From Rapana venosa (Eukaryota > Mollusca > Gastropoda > Neogastropoda > Muricidae), in contig CM054140.1 in assembly GCA_028751875.1 (NCBI GenBank), positions 8,765,671 through 8,829,670 on the forward strand: 64,000 nucleotides of DNA, given 5' to 3'. The number at the start of each line of letters is the position of its first letter. Within the stretch, counting starts at the first letter, position 1. Under the pieces are notes generated by a model that ran no database searches, was not told the origin of the DNA, and was given only the letters and a program-made list of their open reading frames with translations. A program made the translations under genes and the position numbers. This document shows positions 1 through 9,711 of this stretch, one piece after another.

Positions 1-650
1 ATTCTTTGTCAATGGTCTTTTTCAGTTGTTTGTGTATTCTTTCTTGGTGGTCCCATTGCAGATGCAGCCGCTTCCTTTGTTGATAGCATTTTTTAACTGC
101 ATGTAAAGAAACCAGACAGTAGAAGTTGAGAGAACTACATTAAAGCATACAAAACCGTATGAAAGCAGTAGGGATCTAGTTTCAGCTTTGGAACAAAAGA
201 ACAAACTTTTTTAAAAACAACAATTTTTTATTAAGAACAAACAGTTGATATTAAAGCATTCTATGTTTATGAAGAAGAATTAAGGAAAAGTGATAAAACG
301 GTGTAACTAAGATTCTTAGTAAGAAGTTGAGTTGTTAATGTTTTTAACGAAGGATCAAAAGAATTGTAATTCTCTGTGACCTGAAGGATAATGGCTTTCG
401 GAGGTGGAGGGTGGTGGTTAATGGTGTTGGCATGTGGATGTATCAGATCATGACCCTTGTGTTCCCATCTGTTGTGATTGGTTGTTTAGCAAGGTCACTG
501 CGGATGTGGATGTCTTAATGTGATGACACGTGTGTCCTTCTCTCTGCTGATTGCCTGCCATTAACATAGACACCATGAATAAAATGAAATATAAAAAAAA
601 TGATAACCTATCATATTGAAGTTTGGTTTTATTTTGTACAAGTGTGCACA
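1..650. other. Non-coding stretch, nothing recognised
   Basis: AT-rich unique-looking sequence. Open frames here are short and show no protein family I recognise. No repeat family used elsewhere in the window is visible. Confidence 0.6.
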
Positions 651-675
651 TCTCTCTCTATGTCTCTCTCTCTAT

Positions 676-750
<75 letters not shown>

Positions 751-755
751 CTATC
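651..755. repeat. (CT)n then (CTAT)n microsatellite
   Basis: A long CT dinucleotide run passes into about six CTAT tetranucleotides. Leucine/serine-rich open frames across it are an artefact of the repeat. Confidence 0.97.
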
Positions 756-756
756 T

Positions 757-1306
757 TATATGTAATGTGTGTGCTGTTGTTGTCTACAATTTAACGTCTG
801 TTCATTCTAAGTGATATTAGATGAGGGAAATAGAAAGTGTAATGGAAGTTAAAGAAGGGAGAGGAAGGAATGGAAGGAGAAAATATTAAGAAATAGCATC
901 AGTGTTGGTATTTTTGTGAGAAAAAAAAACACCTAGAAAAGCAATAATGGTGATACTTTAAAACAGGAGACAAATTTAAACTCAACAATTTGGAAACATT
1001 AAATAACAATAATGTAACTACAATAAATATTCAAGTGGACTATGCAATAAATCTGTGAATGTGTGTGTGTACTGTTGAAACTGTTAAAATTAATGGTCTT
1101 TATGAAGACAAGCTTGTTACTTGTCGCTTGACCACTATTAAAATTAATGGTCTTTATGAAACAACTTGTCACTTTATACTTGTTTAGTTACAGGAGAAGT
1201 GACGATATATAAAAAAAAAAATGCACATCAGACCCATTTCCAGAGCTTGAAGTCTGTGATGACCAACATCAGAGTTAACCTGCTATAATTCGTCCATTGC
1301 TGACAT
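757..1306. other. Non-coding stretch with one small tandem duplication
   Basis: No gene seen. The words 'aaaattaatggtctttatga' occur twice, near 1086 and 1139, as a diverged duplication of about 55 bp. Confidence 0.6.
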
Positions 1307-1316
1307 ATTCCAATGG

Positions 1317-1605
1317 GGACGGGATAGCTCAGTGGTCGGAGCACTCGCTCTCCCAGCCAAGTTGCTCGCAGCGTCGAGTGTGATTACCAGTTGAATGGGT
1401 CACCGTTTGCGTGCCTTGGCTTCAGTACAGTTCACCCAGCTGTAAATGGGTACCTGCCCTCTTTAGGGTCAGGGAAGGTAAAGCAGCGAGGGAGAGGAGA
1501 TGGGCGCCGCCCTCAATATGCTGGCCCTAGAGAAGTGAGGTCTCTGACTCCTCGCTCCCCTACGACCTTATAGGTTATGGGACTCCTTTACCTTTTTTAC
1601 CTTTT
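1317..1605 (+). mobile_element. R1 SINE (tRNA-like head + 5S-like segment), full length
   Basis: The head carries a Pol III A-box-like word 'tagctcagtggtcggagca'. The next segment resembles the internal promoter of 5S rRNA, and the element ends in a pyrimidine-rich (CCTTTTTA)-like tail. A 10-bp target-site duplication 'attccaatgg' flanks it at 1307-1316 and 1606-1615, which proves retroposition as a unit. The 5S-like part is more diverged here than in the 23504 copy. Confidence 0.9.
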
Positions 1606-1856
1606 ATTCCAATGGCAGAGGTCTCTTGGGCCCATAGTCTACCTGTTTTACACAAAGATTGGAGGAATTTTGTATCATAACACTTGTATAACTGATTATT
1701 AGAAAAGGTATTTTGAACCATAATAGACTTTGTCCTCAAGCTGGGTCTATTTTCGAGTGTATTTGATGTGAAAGACCTACTAGGTTGGGGTGAGGGGGAT
1801 GGAGATTGGTAATTTGTTCTTTACAGTGTGAAAAGCTAGAGCATGAAGGAGAATAA

Positions 1857-2153
1857 AAAATAAAAAAGTAAGGTAAAGGTGACCCATAACCTATATTAAG
1901 GTAGTAGGGGAGCGAGGCGTCAGAGACCTCACTTCTCTAGGGCCAGTGTATTGAGGGCAGCGCCCATCTCCTCTCCCTCGCTGCTTTACCTTCCCTGACC
2001 CTAAAGAGGGCAGGTACCCATTTACAGCTGGGGGAACTGTACTGAAGCCAAGGCACGAAAACGGTCACCCATCCAATTGGTAACCACGCTCGATGCTGCT
2101 TAACTTGGCTGGGGGAAAGCGAGTGCTCCGACCACTGAGCTACCCCGTCCCCC
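1857..2153 (-). mobile_element. R1 SINE, full length, minus strand
   Basis: This is the reverse complement of the R1 family: A-box head at the right end, 5S-like segment near 2060-2105, T-rich tail at the left end. A perfect 14-bp target-site duplication 'atgaaggagaataa' flanks it at 1843-1856 and 2154-2167. Confidence 0.92.
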
Positions 2154-2256
2154 ATGAAGGAGAATAATGGTGTCTAAAAGCAAATTGCAATTTTGATGGC
2201 GGGGTTTCAAGCCATCACCAGACACAAGTTGCAGGGTATTTTTTCATCAGTACTTA

Positions 2257-2545
2257 CTCCACAGTTCAGTGGTCAGAGCACTCGCTTTCCCCAGCTAGGG
2301 TTATGCAGCATCGAGCGTGGTTACCACTTGGATGGGTGACAGTTTGCATGCCTTGGTTTCAGCACAGTCCCCCAGGTGTAAATGGGCATCTGCCTCTTTA
2401 GGGTCAGGAAATGTAAGGCAACAAGGGAGAGGAGATGAGCGCCGCCCTCAATATGCTGGCCCCTTGAGAAATTAAGGTCTCTGATGCCTCTCTCCCCTAC
2501 GACCACATAGGTTATGGGACACCTTTACTTTTACCTTTTTATTGA
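2257..2545 (+). mobile_element. R1 SINE, slightly degraded
   Basis: The head is worn ('cagttcagtggtcagagcac') but the 5S-like word 'cttggatgggtgac' is kept near 2329. The body and the CTTTTACCTTTTT tail match the other R1 copies. No convincing target-site duplication was seen. Confidence 0.85.
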
Positions 2546-2745
2546 CTCCACTCCCATGCATGTCTTTGGATGAGTTTATAAACCGAGATCAAGCTTATGA
2601 ACACATGCTGGACATCTTGCATACAGGTTAAAACCACTTTCATCTTTTGGAAGAGTAGGCCATTGATTGCTGGTAAGAACTGATGACAACATTGAACAGA
2701 TGCATGCATACTCATGTCGTAATGCTGAGGATTTTCCATTTGGAA
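2546..2745 (+). mobile_element. R2 SINE fragment
   Basis: Carries R2 internal words in order: 'gactccactccc', 'gatgagtttataaaccgag', 'gaagagtaggccattg'. The tRNA-like head is missing, so this is a 5'-truncated or worn copy directly abutting the R1 tail. Confidence 0.75.
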
Positions 2746-2883
2746 CATAACATCCAAATAAAACCACCCCAATACATCTTACAACGACTATTCTCTCTAA
2801 GGGAAAATAATATATCAGGACTTAATTTATGTTGCAATCAACAAAGCACTTGTTACAATTGGGCTTTGGTTCCAAATTCAAGT

Positions 2884-3435
2884 CCTTCGGATGAGACTAT
2901 AAACCGAGGCTCCGTGTGCGACCGCACGCAGAACATCTTGCACACATGTTAAATCCTGTTCCGCTTTTCATATTCATTTTTATTTATTTATTCTTTTATA
3001 TCGAGGATAATGGAATAAGCACTCATGTGCTGTTTTACACCCAGTCCTCGTGTGTATGCGGATTTGTCAATTCTGTCATCTGTTCACAATGGCCTACTCT
3101 TACGAAAAGCGGAACAGGATTTAACGTGTGCGCAAGATGTTCTGTGTGCGTTCGCACACGGGGCCTCGGTTTATAGTCTCATCCGAAGGACTTTGGGGAG
3201 AGTGGAGTCTGCACTGATGTTAACTCCAGGGGAAAATATCCCCCTTGATCGGGAATCGAACCCGGGTCGTCAGATTGCGAGTGCAATGTTCTAAGAGTAG
3301 GCCATTGTGTTCGGGTGGGAACAGATGACAAAATTTTAAAAACCGCATACACAGGGACTGGATGTAAAAAAGCACATAAGTGCTTATTCCATTATCCTTA
3401 AATAAAAAGAATAAATAAATAAATAAAATAAATTT
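2884..3435. mobile_element. Nested R2 SINEs in opposite orientation
   Basis: A plus-strand R2 copy begins at 2884 ('gatgagactataaaccgagg') and breaks at about 2967 after 'ccgcttttc'. A minus-strand R2 copy follows (2968-3293), including the tRNA B-box complement 'ggaatcgaacccgg' near 3250. The outer copy then resumes at 3294 with 'aagagtaggccattgtg' and ends in a TAAATAAA tail. The arms are complementary and can fold back. Confidence 0.85.
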
Positions 3436-3530
3436 CCTGCTAGTCTTTTTTTCAGATAAGGTTCTAAGCTGAGGTCCTGTTTGTATTTATAAATGCATAC
3501 ACACCATCTCTTCAGTTTAGAAGAGTGGGC

Positions 3531-3725
3531 GACGGGCGCTGTAGCTAAGCGGTTAAGACCGTTCAACCTTGGGTCCATGACGTTGTGGGTTCAAATCTCA
3601 GCTGTATCTGGTGAATTAAGGGTGGAGATTTTTATATCTCCCAGGTCAGCATCAAGCGCAGACCTACCAGTGCGTTCGTTTCCTCCATCTATGCACACAT
3701 GCAGAAGATCAAATGGGTGTGTGCG
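3531..3725 (+). mobile_element. R3 SINE, 5' half
   Basis: tRNA-Leu/Ser-like head: A-box 'gctgtagctaagcggttaag' and B-box 'gggttcaaatctc' near 3588. The R3 body follows ('ggtgaattaagggtggagat', 'gcagacctaccagtgc'). The copy ends where a GA microsatellite begins. Confidence 0.85.
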
Positions 3726-4332
3726 AGAGAGACAGAGAGAGAGAGAGAGAACTCGAACTCGAACCGAGTTCTCTGTGTGTGCCTAACGTCTGATACAAGG
3801 AGAGGGGGGGGGGGGGGACCAAAGGGAGAGAACACTTGTATTTCTCCTCTATTTTGTCAGAGTAGCTACCCTTCCCACACGTGCGAGGCGAGTTAGCCTA
3901 CAGGTGTAGTAATAATTTCGTGGTTACGGTAAAGAATAGCCTTCCCATAAACTGTTTTGAAATGACTCGGCTATAAAAAGAAAACATTCAGAAGTGCATA
4001 TGCCATTTGTGCAGTTTAAGAGTCCATCTATTTGGGAAAATGCTCTTTTAGTTATAATGTCCCAGTCAGCTATAGTATAAAAGGGCATCTACATCTTGAA
4101 CCGAGCAGAATGTTTTGCCCTGATGCCAAGTAAAGGAGAGTCCCAGGAAACCTTGACACTGACACTGTAACAGGTTTTGAGTTTGCACAAGCTGAAGGAG
4201 TGTGTTGCTGCTGGCCCAATCTTATCAAGTGCATGAGACGTTGCACTGTTGATTGTTCTTATACCGGTTTGATTTGTTGTTTATGTTTGTAGTGGTGGTG
4301 GTGGTGTAAGTGTGTGTGTGTGTGTGTTGTTT
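3726..4332. other. Non-coding stretch with GA, G and TG runs
   Basis: Short GA run at about 3727-3749, a G run near 3806-3818, and (TG)n at about 4312-4330. No gene was recognised. Confidence 0.6.
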
Positions 4333-4690
4333 TTTTATTTCGAAGATAATTGAATAAGTGTTTCTATCTTTTATTTCGAAGATAATGGAATAAGCACTCA
4401 TGTGCTTTTTTAAAATTTTTATAAACATGATCCAGTCCCCATGTGTATGCAGAACATTTTCAGATTTTGTGATCAGTGCCCACCAGCACACAATGGCCTA
4501 CTCTTCCAAAAAGTGGAATAGGTTTTAACATGTAGGCAATATGTTATGCATGCATTTGCTCATGGAACCTTGATTTGTAGTTTCATCCCAAGGACAATTG
4601 GTAGGGACTAAGGGAGCGGAGTTGGCACTGATGTTAACTCCAGGGAAAAAATAAAATCCCCATGAACAGGATTCGAACCTGGGTCAGCAG
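4333..4690 (-). mobile_element. R2 SINE, near full length, minus strand
   Basis: Starts with the R2 3' end in reverse ('tttatttcgaagataatgga') and ends with the tRNA B-box complement 'ggattcgaacctgggtc' near 4667. The extreme 3' end is duplicated (4333-4370 and about 4371-4400). Confidence 0.85.
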
Positions 4691-5275
4691 AAAAAGTAAA
4701 GTAGCTAGAATTAATTTGGTTACCATGACTCATGTCATTATTTCATAAATGTGTATGTATGCCAAGGTAGAAACTACAGTTTGTAGAGGTAATTTAACCA
4801 CAGAGACTGAGAAAGGCAGGATAGATAGTTTAAGATAAGGATAAATCGTGACTAGAAAGTAGAATGATATTAAACATTTTCTCCCTCTGGAAGTTGAGAC
4901 GGTGTTCGGTATGCAGTTGCTACACACAGAAAAACTTACGTGCCTCACTAGGGTGCTGTTGATTTGTTTTGTTTTCATTTGAGATAAGAATTAATCTCTT
5001 TTTTTCTCTTTTTTTTTGCATGCAAGCAGTGTAGTCAAAGGTGAGATTATGGAGATCTGCAACTTAAAAAGAAATAAGTTTTGTTTAAAGTAAAAGGAGA
5101 GAAAAAGACAAACCCTTTTGGCAGTGCGTGTATACATGTCTGATACTAACAACTCTCCACAGTGGAAAAGTAAAAGAAAAAGATAGTTTTTCTTAGTTAA
5201 GTTTTTAAAAAAAGAAACAAAAAGAAAAGAACCTACAGATCAGCTCCATGTGGTTCATGCTGAAAATATACTGTA
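4691..5275. other. Non-coding stretch, nothing recognised
   Basis: AT-rich unique-looking sequence without a recognisable gene or repeat. Confidence 0.55.
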
Positions 5276-5556
5276 TTTTTCGTGATTGTCAGTTTAGCCT
5301 TTGTTGTGGTTGTCACATTAGTAGTTATTGTTATTGTCAGTTTAGTATTTGTTGTGATTGTCACTTTAGTATTTGTCACTTAAGTATTTATTGCAATCGT
5401 CACTTTAGTTTTTATTGTGATTGTCATGTTAGTATTTATCGTGATTGTCACTTAAGTATTTATCATGCTTGTCACTTAAGTACTTGTTGTAATTGTCACT
5501 TTAGTATTTATTGTTATTGTCACTTCATTGTTTGTTGTGATTGTCACTTTAAAATA
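5276..5556. repeat. Diverged 24-bp minisatellite
   Basis: Tandem units built on 'attgtgattgtcactttag' plus 'tattt', drifting in length and sequence. A 113-residue open frame across it is a Cys/His/Tyr-rich read-through of the repeat. It is superficially zinc-finger-like but has no fixed spacing. Confidence 0.85.
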
Positions 5557-5955
5557 AAAACAAAGCAAATAAACAAAGAAATCATATAGCAGGAAAGGTA
5601 AGTTTGTTCTTTTGGATTTGTTCCTTTTTTTTGTTGGTTTGGTTTCTTTGTTGTTGGTTTATTTATTTATTTATGGGGTGGGGGTGATTGTAGACTTTTT
5701 CTTTTTGTTTGTGTGGGGTGTGTTTTTTTCAATGAGGAAATATTAGTAAAATTTTATATCTCATGCACACAGTGATCACAAAGGTGTATTGTGGACCCCC
5801 AGCACCTTCCCTCCAGAATTTCCCTTTCATCACTACTGTCTTTCAGTATAAATGATGCAGTTGTTTGGTAAACAAACATTTAAAAAACACAGTAGTCACT
5901 GCTGATTGCAGTTTGAAATATTTAGCATGACAAAAATGTTTTCTTTCTTCTTCAG

Positions 5956-6036
5956 TGTTCCAGCCTTGCATCTTGAAGTGGTAGACAAGTTCAATGACGC
6001 CACTACTTTTCCACAGACTGTCTCACCAGTCTGTTT
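5956..6036 (+). other. Candidate 5' non-coding exon of ECHDC1
   Basis: An 81-bp segment lies between a pyrimidine-rich acceptor ('tttcttcttcag') and a strong donor 'gtaagt'. Spliced to the exon at 9538 in the ECHDC1 frame it would contain an in-frame TAG. If real it would therefore be untranslated, which fits translation starting at the ATG at 9573. Support is only from splice-site shape; RNA data would decide. Confidence 0.25.
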
Positions 6037-6039
6037 GTA

Positions 6040-6747
6040 AGTATTGATTATAAAATTATATAAGATTCACATACTGTATGTGAAGTTTGACAATATTTAA
6101 ATATGACTGTGTCTCCTTCTGGCAAAATTTGCATTTTCCCAGTTTCCCCATCAAGGAAAAAACCCACTTAACCTTAGAATATATTTTCATGATTTCTGCT
6201 GCATGATTAGGTGTGTAGTATTCAGTTTTTCTGTTAGTGTGATGTCAACATTTTTCCTATTATTATTATGGGGAAAATAACATGCCTTAAAACATGAACT
6301 CTATGTTTTTAAATTTGTAATGTTCAGTTTTCTGTGGCCATCATCACTGTTAGTTTACGTTTGCCTCTTTTCCTTTTGTTTGGTTATTATAGTGTTCAAA
6401 TTCTGTTGATCCCCTAAGTTGAATAGTAGGCAAAAGTGGTTTCATTCTCAAAATCTCACTCATGGTAAATCTTGGACCTCTAGTCTAGCTGAGGGATGGG
6501 GAAAAGAAAATACTGTAAAATCTCCTCTGTAAAAAGTGATGACTCCTAGTCTAGCTGGACAATTCTAGTTTTCCTGCAGAGTCAGAGAGTGCTTTGTAAT
6601 GTGATGGAGTTTTTTGGGGAAAAACAAAACAACAACGCAGAAAGCAGAGTACACATTTAATGGACTGGGGTTCCCCTGTGTCACCAGTTGTGTGTTGAAG
6701 CTGACAGGGTCTGTAGATCCACCTCTCTTCAGGCAGCAGGATGCATG
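6040..6747. other. Non-coding stretch, nothing recognised
   Basis: No gene and no family repeat seen. 'tagtctagctg' occurs twice near 6480 and 6547. Confidence 0.5.
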
Positions 6748-7420
6748 CTAGCTAGGGGGGTCGGCCCGCTATTGCGCGGGCCCGATATTGCGGGGGCCCG
6801 CTATTGCGCGACAGTGTAGACGCAGCCTGGGGAATACTGTACTGACAATAATATGCGATGCAGCCTAAGGTATAGGGCCGCCTAAGGTGTAGTAAACGTT
6901 GCAGCCTACGTAGGATGCAGTAAGGCTGCAACGTATATTATACCTTAGGCGACACTGTCGTTTTATACTTTAGGCTGCTAATCTTCATGGCAAAGACAAT
7001 GCATATTTTTAAACAATAAAGGGAAATAAAGAGGTGTCACAGTTTTTTTTTATTCCACAAAATCACTTTTGCAATCCCAACATTCAAAGCATCGAGCTCA
7101 AAACCACTACCTTATAAACAAATCTCAGGTGGTCATAATATGATACCAACAAATAAACTGGCAAAGAAAATGTTGATATTGCATTCATTTGAATCTTGAA
7201 AATAAATTCAAAACATAACACGGCATCCTGAAATCATCTTTCGTCTTCTCAACTTCTCAATAAATTAAAAAAACTAAAGTAACTTGGAAGAACAAAATTA
7301 ATACATGAGGAAATGCCATTCATTTTTCGCATTTATCGAAAACCTGGACAAAATGAACTTTTCCGCTTCTTCGTTCGCGCAATAGCGGGCCGCGCAATAG
7401 CGGGCCCGCCCCCTAGCTAG
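6748..7420. mobile_element. MITE-like element with GC-rich terminal inverted repeats
   Basis: The ends are inverted: left 'ctagggggg.cggcccgct', right reverse complement 'ctagggggcgggcccgct'. Each end holds two copies of 'cccgctattgcgcg' or its complement (6765-6778, 6797-6810, 7376-7389, 7391-7404). 'ctagctag' lies at both outer edges (6748-6755 and 7413-7420), suggesting a CTAG-type target duplication. The interior has perfect 12-bp palindrome arms (6896-6907 with 6923-6934) nested in another pair (6863-6874 with 6939-6950). No transposase frame is present, so it would be non-autonomous. Confidence 0.75.
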
Positions 7421-7512
7421 GTTGGTGTGATCTGTCCCACTGGCCATTGGAAAAGAAATGCCCTGAAACAGACTCATCAGTGGAGACTTGAGGGGAAGAG
7501 GGGGGAAGGAAG

Positions 7513-7601
<89 letters not shown>

Positions 7602-8590
7602 TGGATGAATAAATGAATGAATGAATGATCTTTATTTTCCAAGGGTAACAGAATAAGTAATCATAGTTTTTTTCATCAGGCCCTTGCCCTGATTAGAGGG
7701 AGAGAGAGGAGGAGGAAGATGGTGATGATGATGATGATGATGATGATGATGTTGTTGTTGATGATAATGGTGAAGATGGATTTTAAGAATGTGTGCAGTT
7801 ATCATTTATATTAAAATTTTTGCTTTTAGAATGGAAAGATTGTATATTTTCACAGTGAATGTATCCTTATACACAATTTATATTCTGATCATGTCTGCTC
7901 ATGAATAACCAATTGCTCAGAATTGTATTATCCTTCTCTGTGTGTGTTTGTGTGCATGCGTGCATGCGTATGTGTGTGAGCATGTGCACATGAATAGGAA
8001 TCTTGTATAATCATGTATGATGCATTGTTTGCACAGAAGACATAAGGCATTAAAGTTGTATGGTGCTGTTAATCCCTGTGATAACATCTTTGCTATTTAT
8101 TCTTTTATTCTTTAATGTGTAATTCTTTGCTCGTACCCTACATGAATTTTTCTGTTGTGAGATAATAAAGTATGTGTATTGTATTGTATTGAATTATGTT
8201 GTATTGGTTTGGTTTGGTTTGTAACCCACGCCCTCACTCACTCAATGTATGGTGTTCTAACCACAGCGCTGTTCTGACCCCAAGCCTCATATCCATCATA
8301 ATGATTGACTTAAACATGAGCAGCATCGAGTGCTCACTCGACTGAAGGAAACTATTTTGCATTGCTCCCCGTGTCTGGGTCACAAAGACCAGCCCCCTCC
8401 AGCTGAAAAGGTGAAGTGCAGTGTGGAGGACTGCTGCTCACCTTAGGATGAAGCAGCTGAAGCCAGTGGTTAAAGCAACGTGCTGTGCTTCATGTTCCAT
8501 GGCAGGGTGACTGAGCAAAGCGTTGGAGTGAATCAGTAATGATGATAAAAATACAGCACCATTGTTTTTGGAAAGGAGGTTTTTGTTCTT
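7421..8590. other. Non-coding stretch with GA and GAT microsatellites
   Basis: (GA)n at about 7517-7598, (AATG)n near 7608-7628, (GAT)n at about 7722-7750, and pentanucleotide 'ttgta/ttggt' repeats near 8177-8222. No gene was recognised. Confidence 0.7.
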
Positions 8591-8594
8591 GGCT

Positions 8595-9110
8595 AGACCT
8601 CCAGGGTTCATCAGTGGTGAAATTTTTGTGACTGCGACCATTTGGGGTTTTCCCTCCCCCCCTCCCCCCCCTCCTGCCCCCCCTCCTCCCCCCTCCCCCC
8701 CCTCCTCCCCCCCCCTCCCCCCCCCCCCTCCTACCCCCCCCCTCCTACCCCCCCCCCCCCCCCCCCACCATTTAGGTAGCTGCATTCTGACTTCAGGGAT
8801 GGGGTCTAAATGTGACACCTGTGTGCATGCAGGGTTTTAAAAAAAAAAATTGTTGTCATCCGTTCCTACCAGCACGAAACAACCTACTCTTCCCAAAGGT
8901 GGAACAGGATTTTAACGTGTGTGCAAGATGTTCTGTGTGCTTTACCAAAGGGGCATCATTTTACAGTCTCATCTGAAGGACTTTGACTTTCAGGTGGATT
9001 TTTTCCATCAGACTGGGAAGAAAGGGCGAGAGTGGGAATCAAACCCAGAACCTCACAGTTGACTTGTTAGGCAAGGCAGGCCAATGTCTTAACCGTCCTG
9101 CCACCTTCCT
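8595..9110 (-). mobile_element. R2-R3 chimeric SINE, minus strand
   Basis: Read on the minus strand it has an R2-like tRNA head and body (B-box complement 'ggaatcaaacccag' near 9035) followed by the R3 3' half ('caccatttaggtagctgcat', 'ctagacctccagggttcat'). A C-rich expansion (about 8655-8766) interrupts the R3 part. Confidence 0.75.
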
Positions 9111-9209
9111 TCTTTGGGAAGGAGTGATGATTAGGATTGTCTTCATTCGCTTTGATGGAATGTAGATTGTGAAGGTTCAGAAATGGCCTCAGTGTTTGGT
9201 TGGGGTCTA

Positions 9210-9304
9210 AACAACAACAACAACAACAACAACAATAGCAAAAGTAATGATGGTAGTAATAAAAATAACAGTAATGATAATTATGAAAACAGCAACACCA
9301 ATTA

Positions 9305-9361
<57 letters not shown>

Positions 9362-9414
9362 TCCTCCTCCTCCTCCTCCTCCCCCTCCCCCTCCTCCTCC
9401 TCCTCCTCCTCCTC

Positions 9415-9446
<32 letters not shown>

Positions 9447-9480
9447 GCTTCTACTACTACTACTAGTACTCCTACTTCTT
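9210..9480 (+). repeat. Stacked trinucleotide tracts (AAC, TGC, TCC, TAC)
   Basis: (AAC)n near 9211-9237, about 17 TGC units at 9308-9358, TCC-rich tract at 9359-9416, TAC/TTC tract at 9417-9480. The block ends under 60 bp before the ECHDC1 exon at 9538 and is pyrimidine-rich on the coding strand. Poly-Ala/Pro/Thr frames through it are not credible proteins. Confidence 0.95.
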
Positions 9481-9537
9481 CAAAGTTTGATGTCATTCTC
9501 TTTGTTTACTTTCAAATAGAGACGTTCCCGTTTTCAG

Positions 9538-9711
9538 GCGGCGTGAAAACCTCGGTGTTTGTTCGGCGACTGATGTGTCAGTTTGCGGACATTCGCCAGC
9601 ACTTACTGCAGGAAGAGGCGCGGGCGGGGGGTGTGGAGCTGTCCAAGGATGACGACTCAGGTATCGCTGTTCTCACCCTCAGTAACCCAGGCAGGAAAAA
9701 TGCTATCTCAG
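9538..9711 (+). CDS. ECHDC1: ECHDC1 first coding exon
   Basis: Acceptor 'cccgttttcag' ends at 9537 and donor 'gtatgg' begins at 9712. The frame is open through the whole exon. The first ATG is at 9573; upstream codons could be an N-terminal extension or 5' UTR. The conserved crotonase start 'DDDSGIAVLTLSNPGRKNAIS' is encoded toward the end (first 20 residues of the motif are the best match). The donor is followed by a GT-rich tract. Confidence 0.9.

Noticed and set aside
1317..1400. R1 head as a functional tRNA gene
   Set aside because: No B-box or acceptor-stem pairing; the same sequence recurs with target-site duplications as a SINE head.
5248..5589. Cys/His-rich frame resembling zinc fingers
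   Set aside because: It comes from a 24-bp minisatellite and has no regular CxxC...HxxxH spacing.
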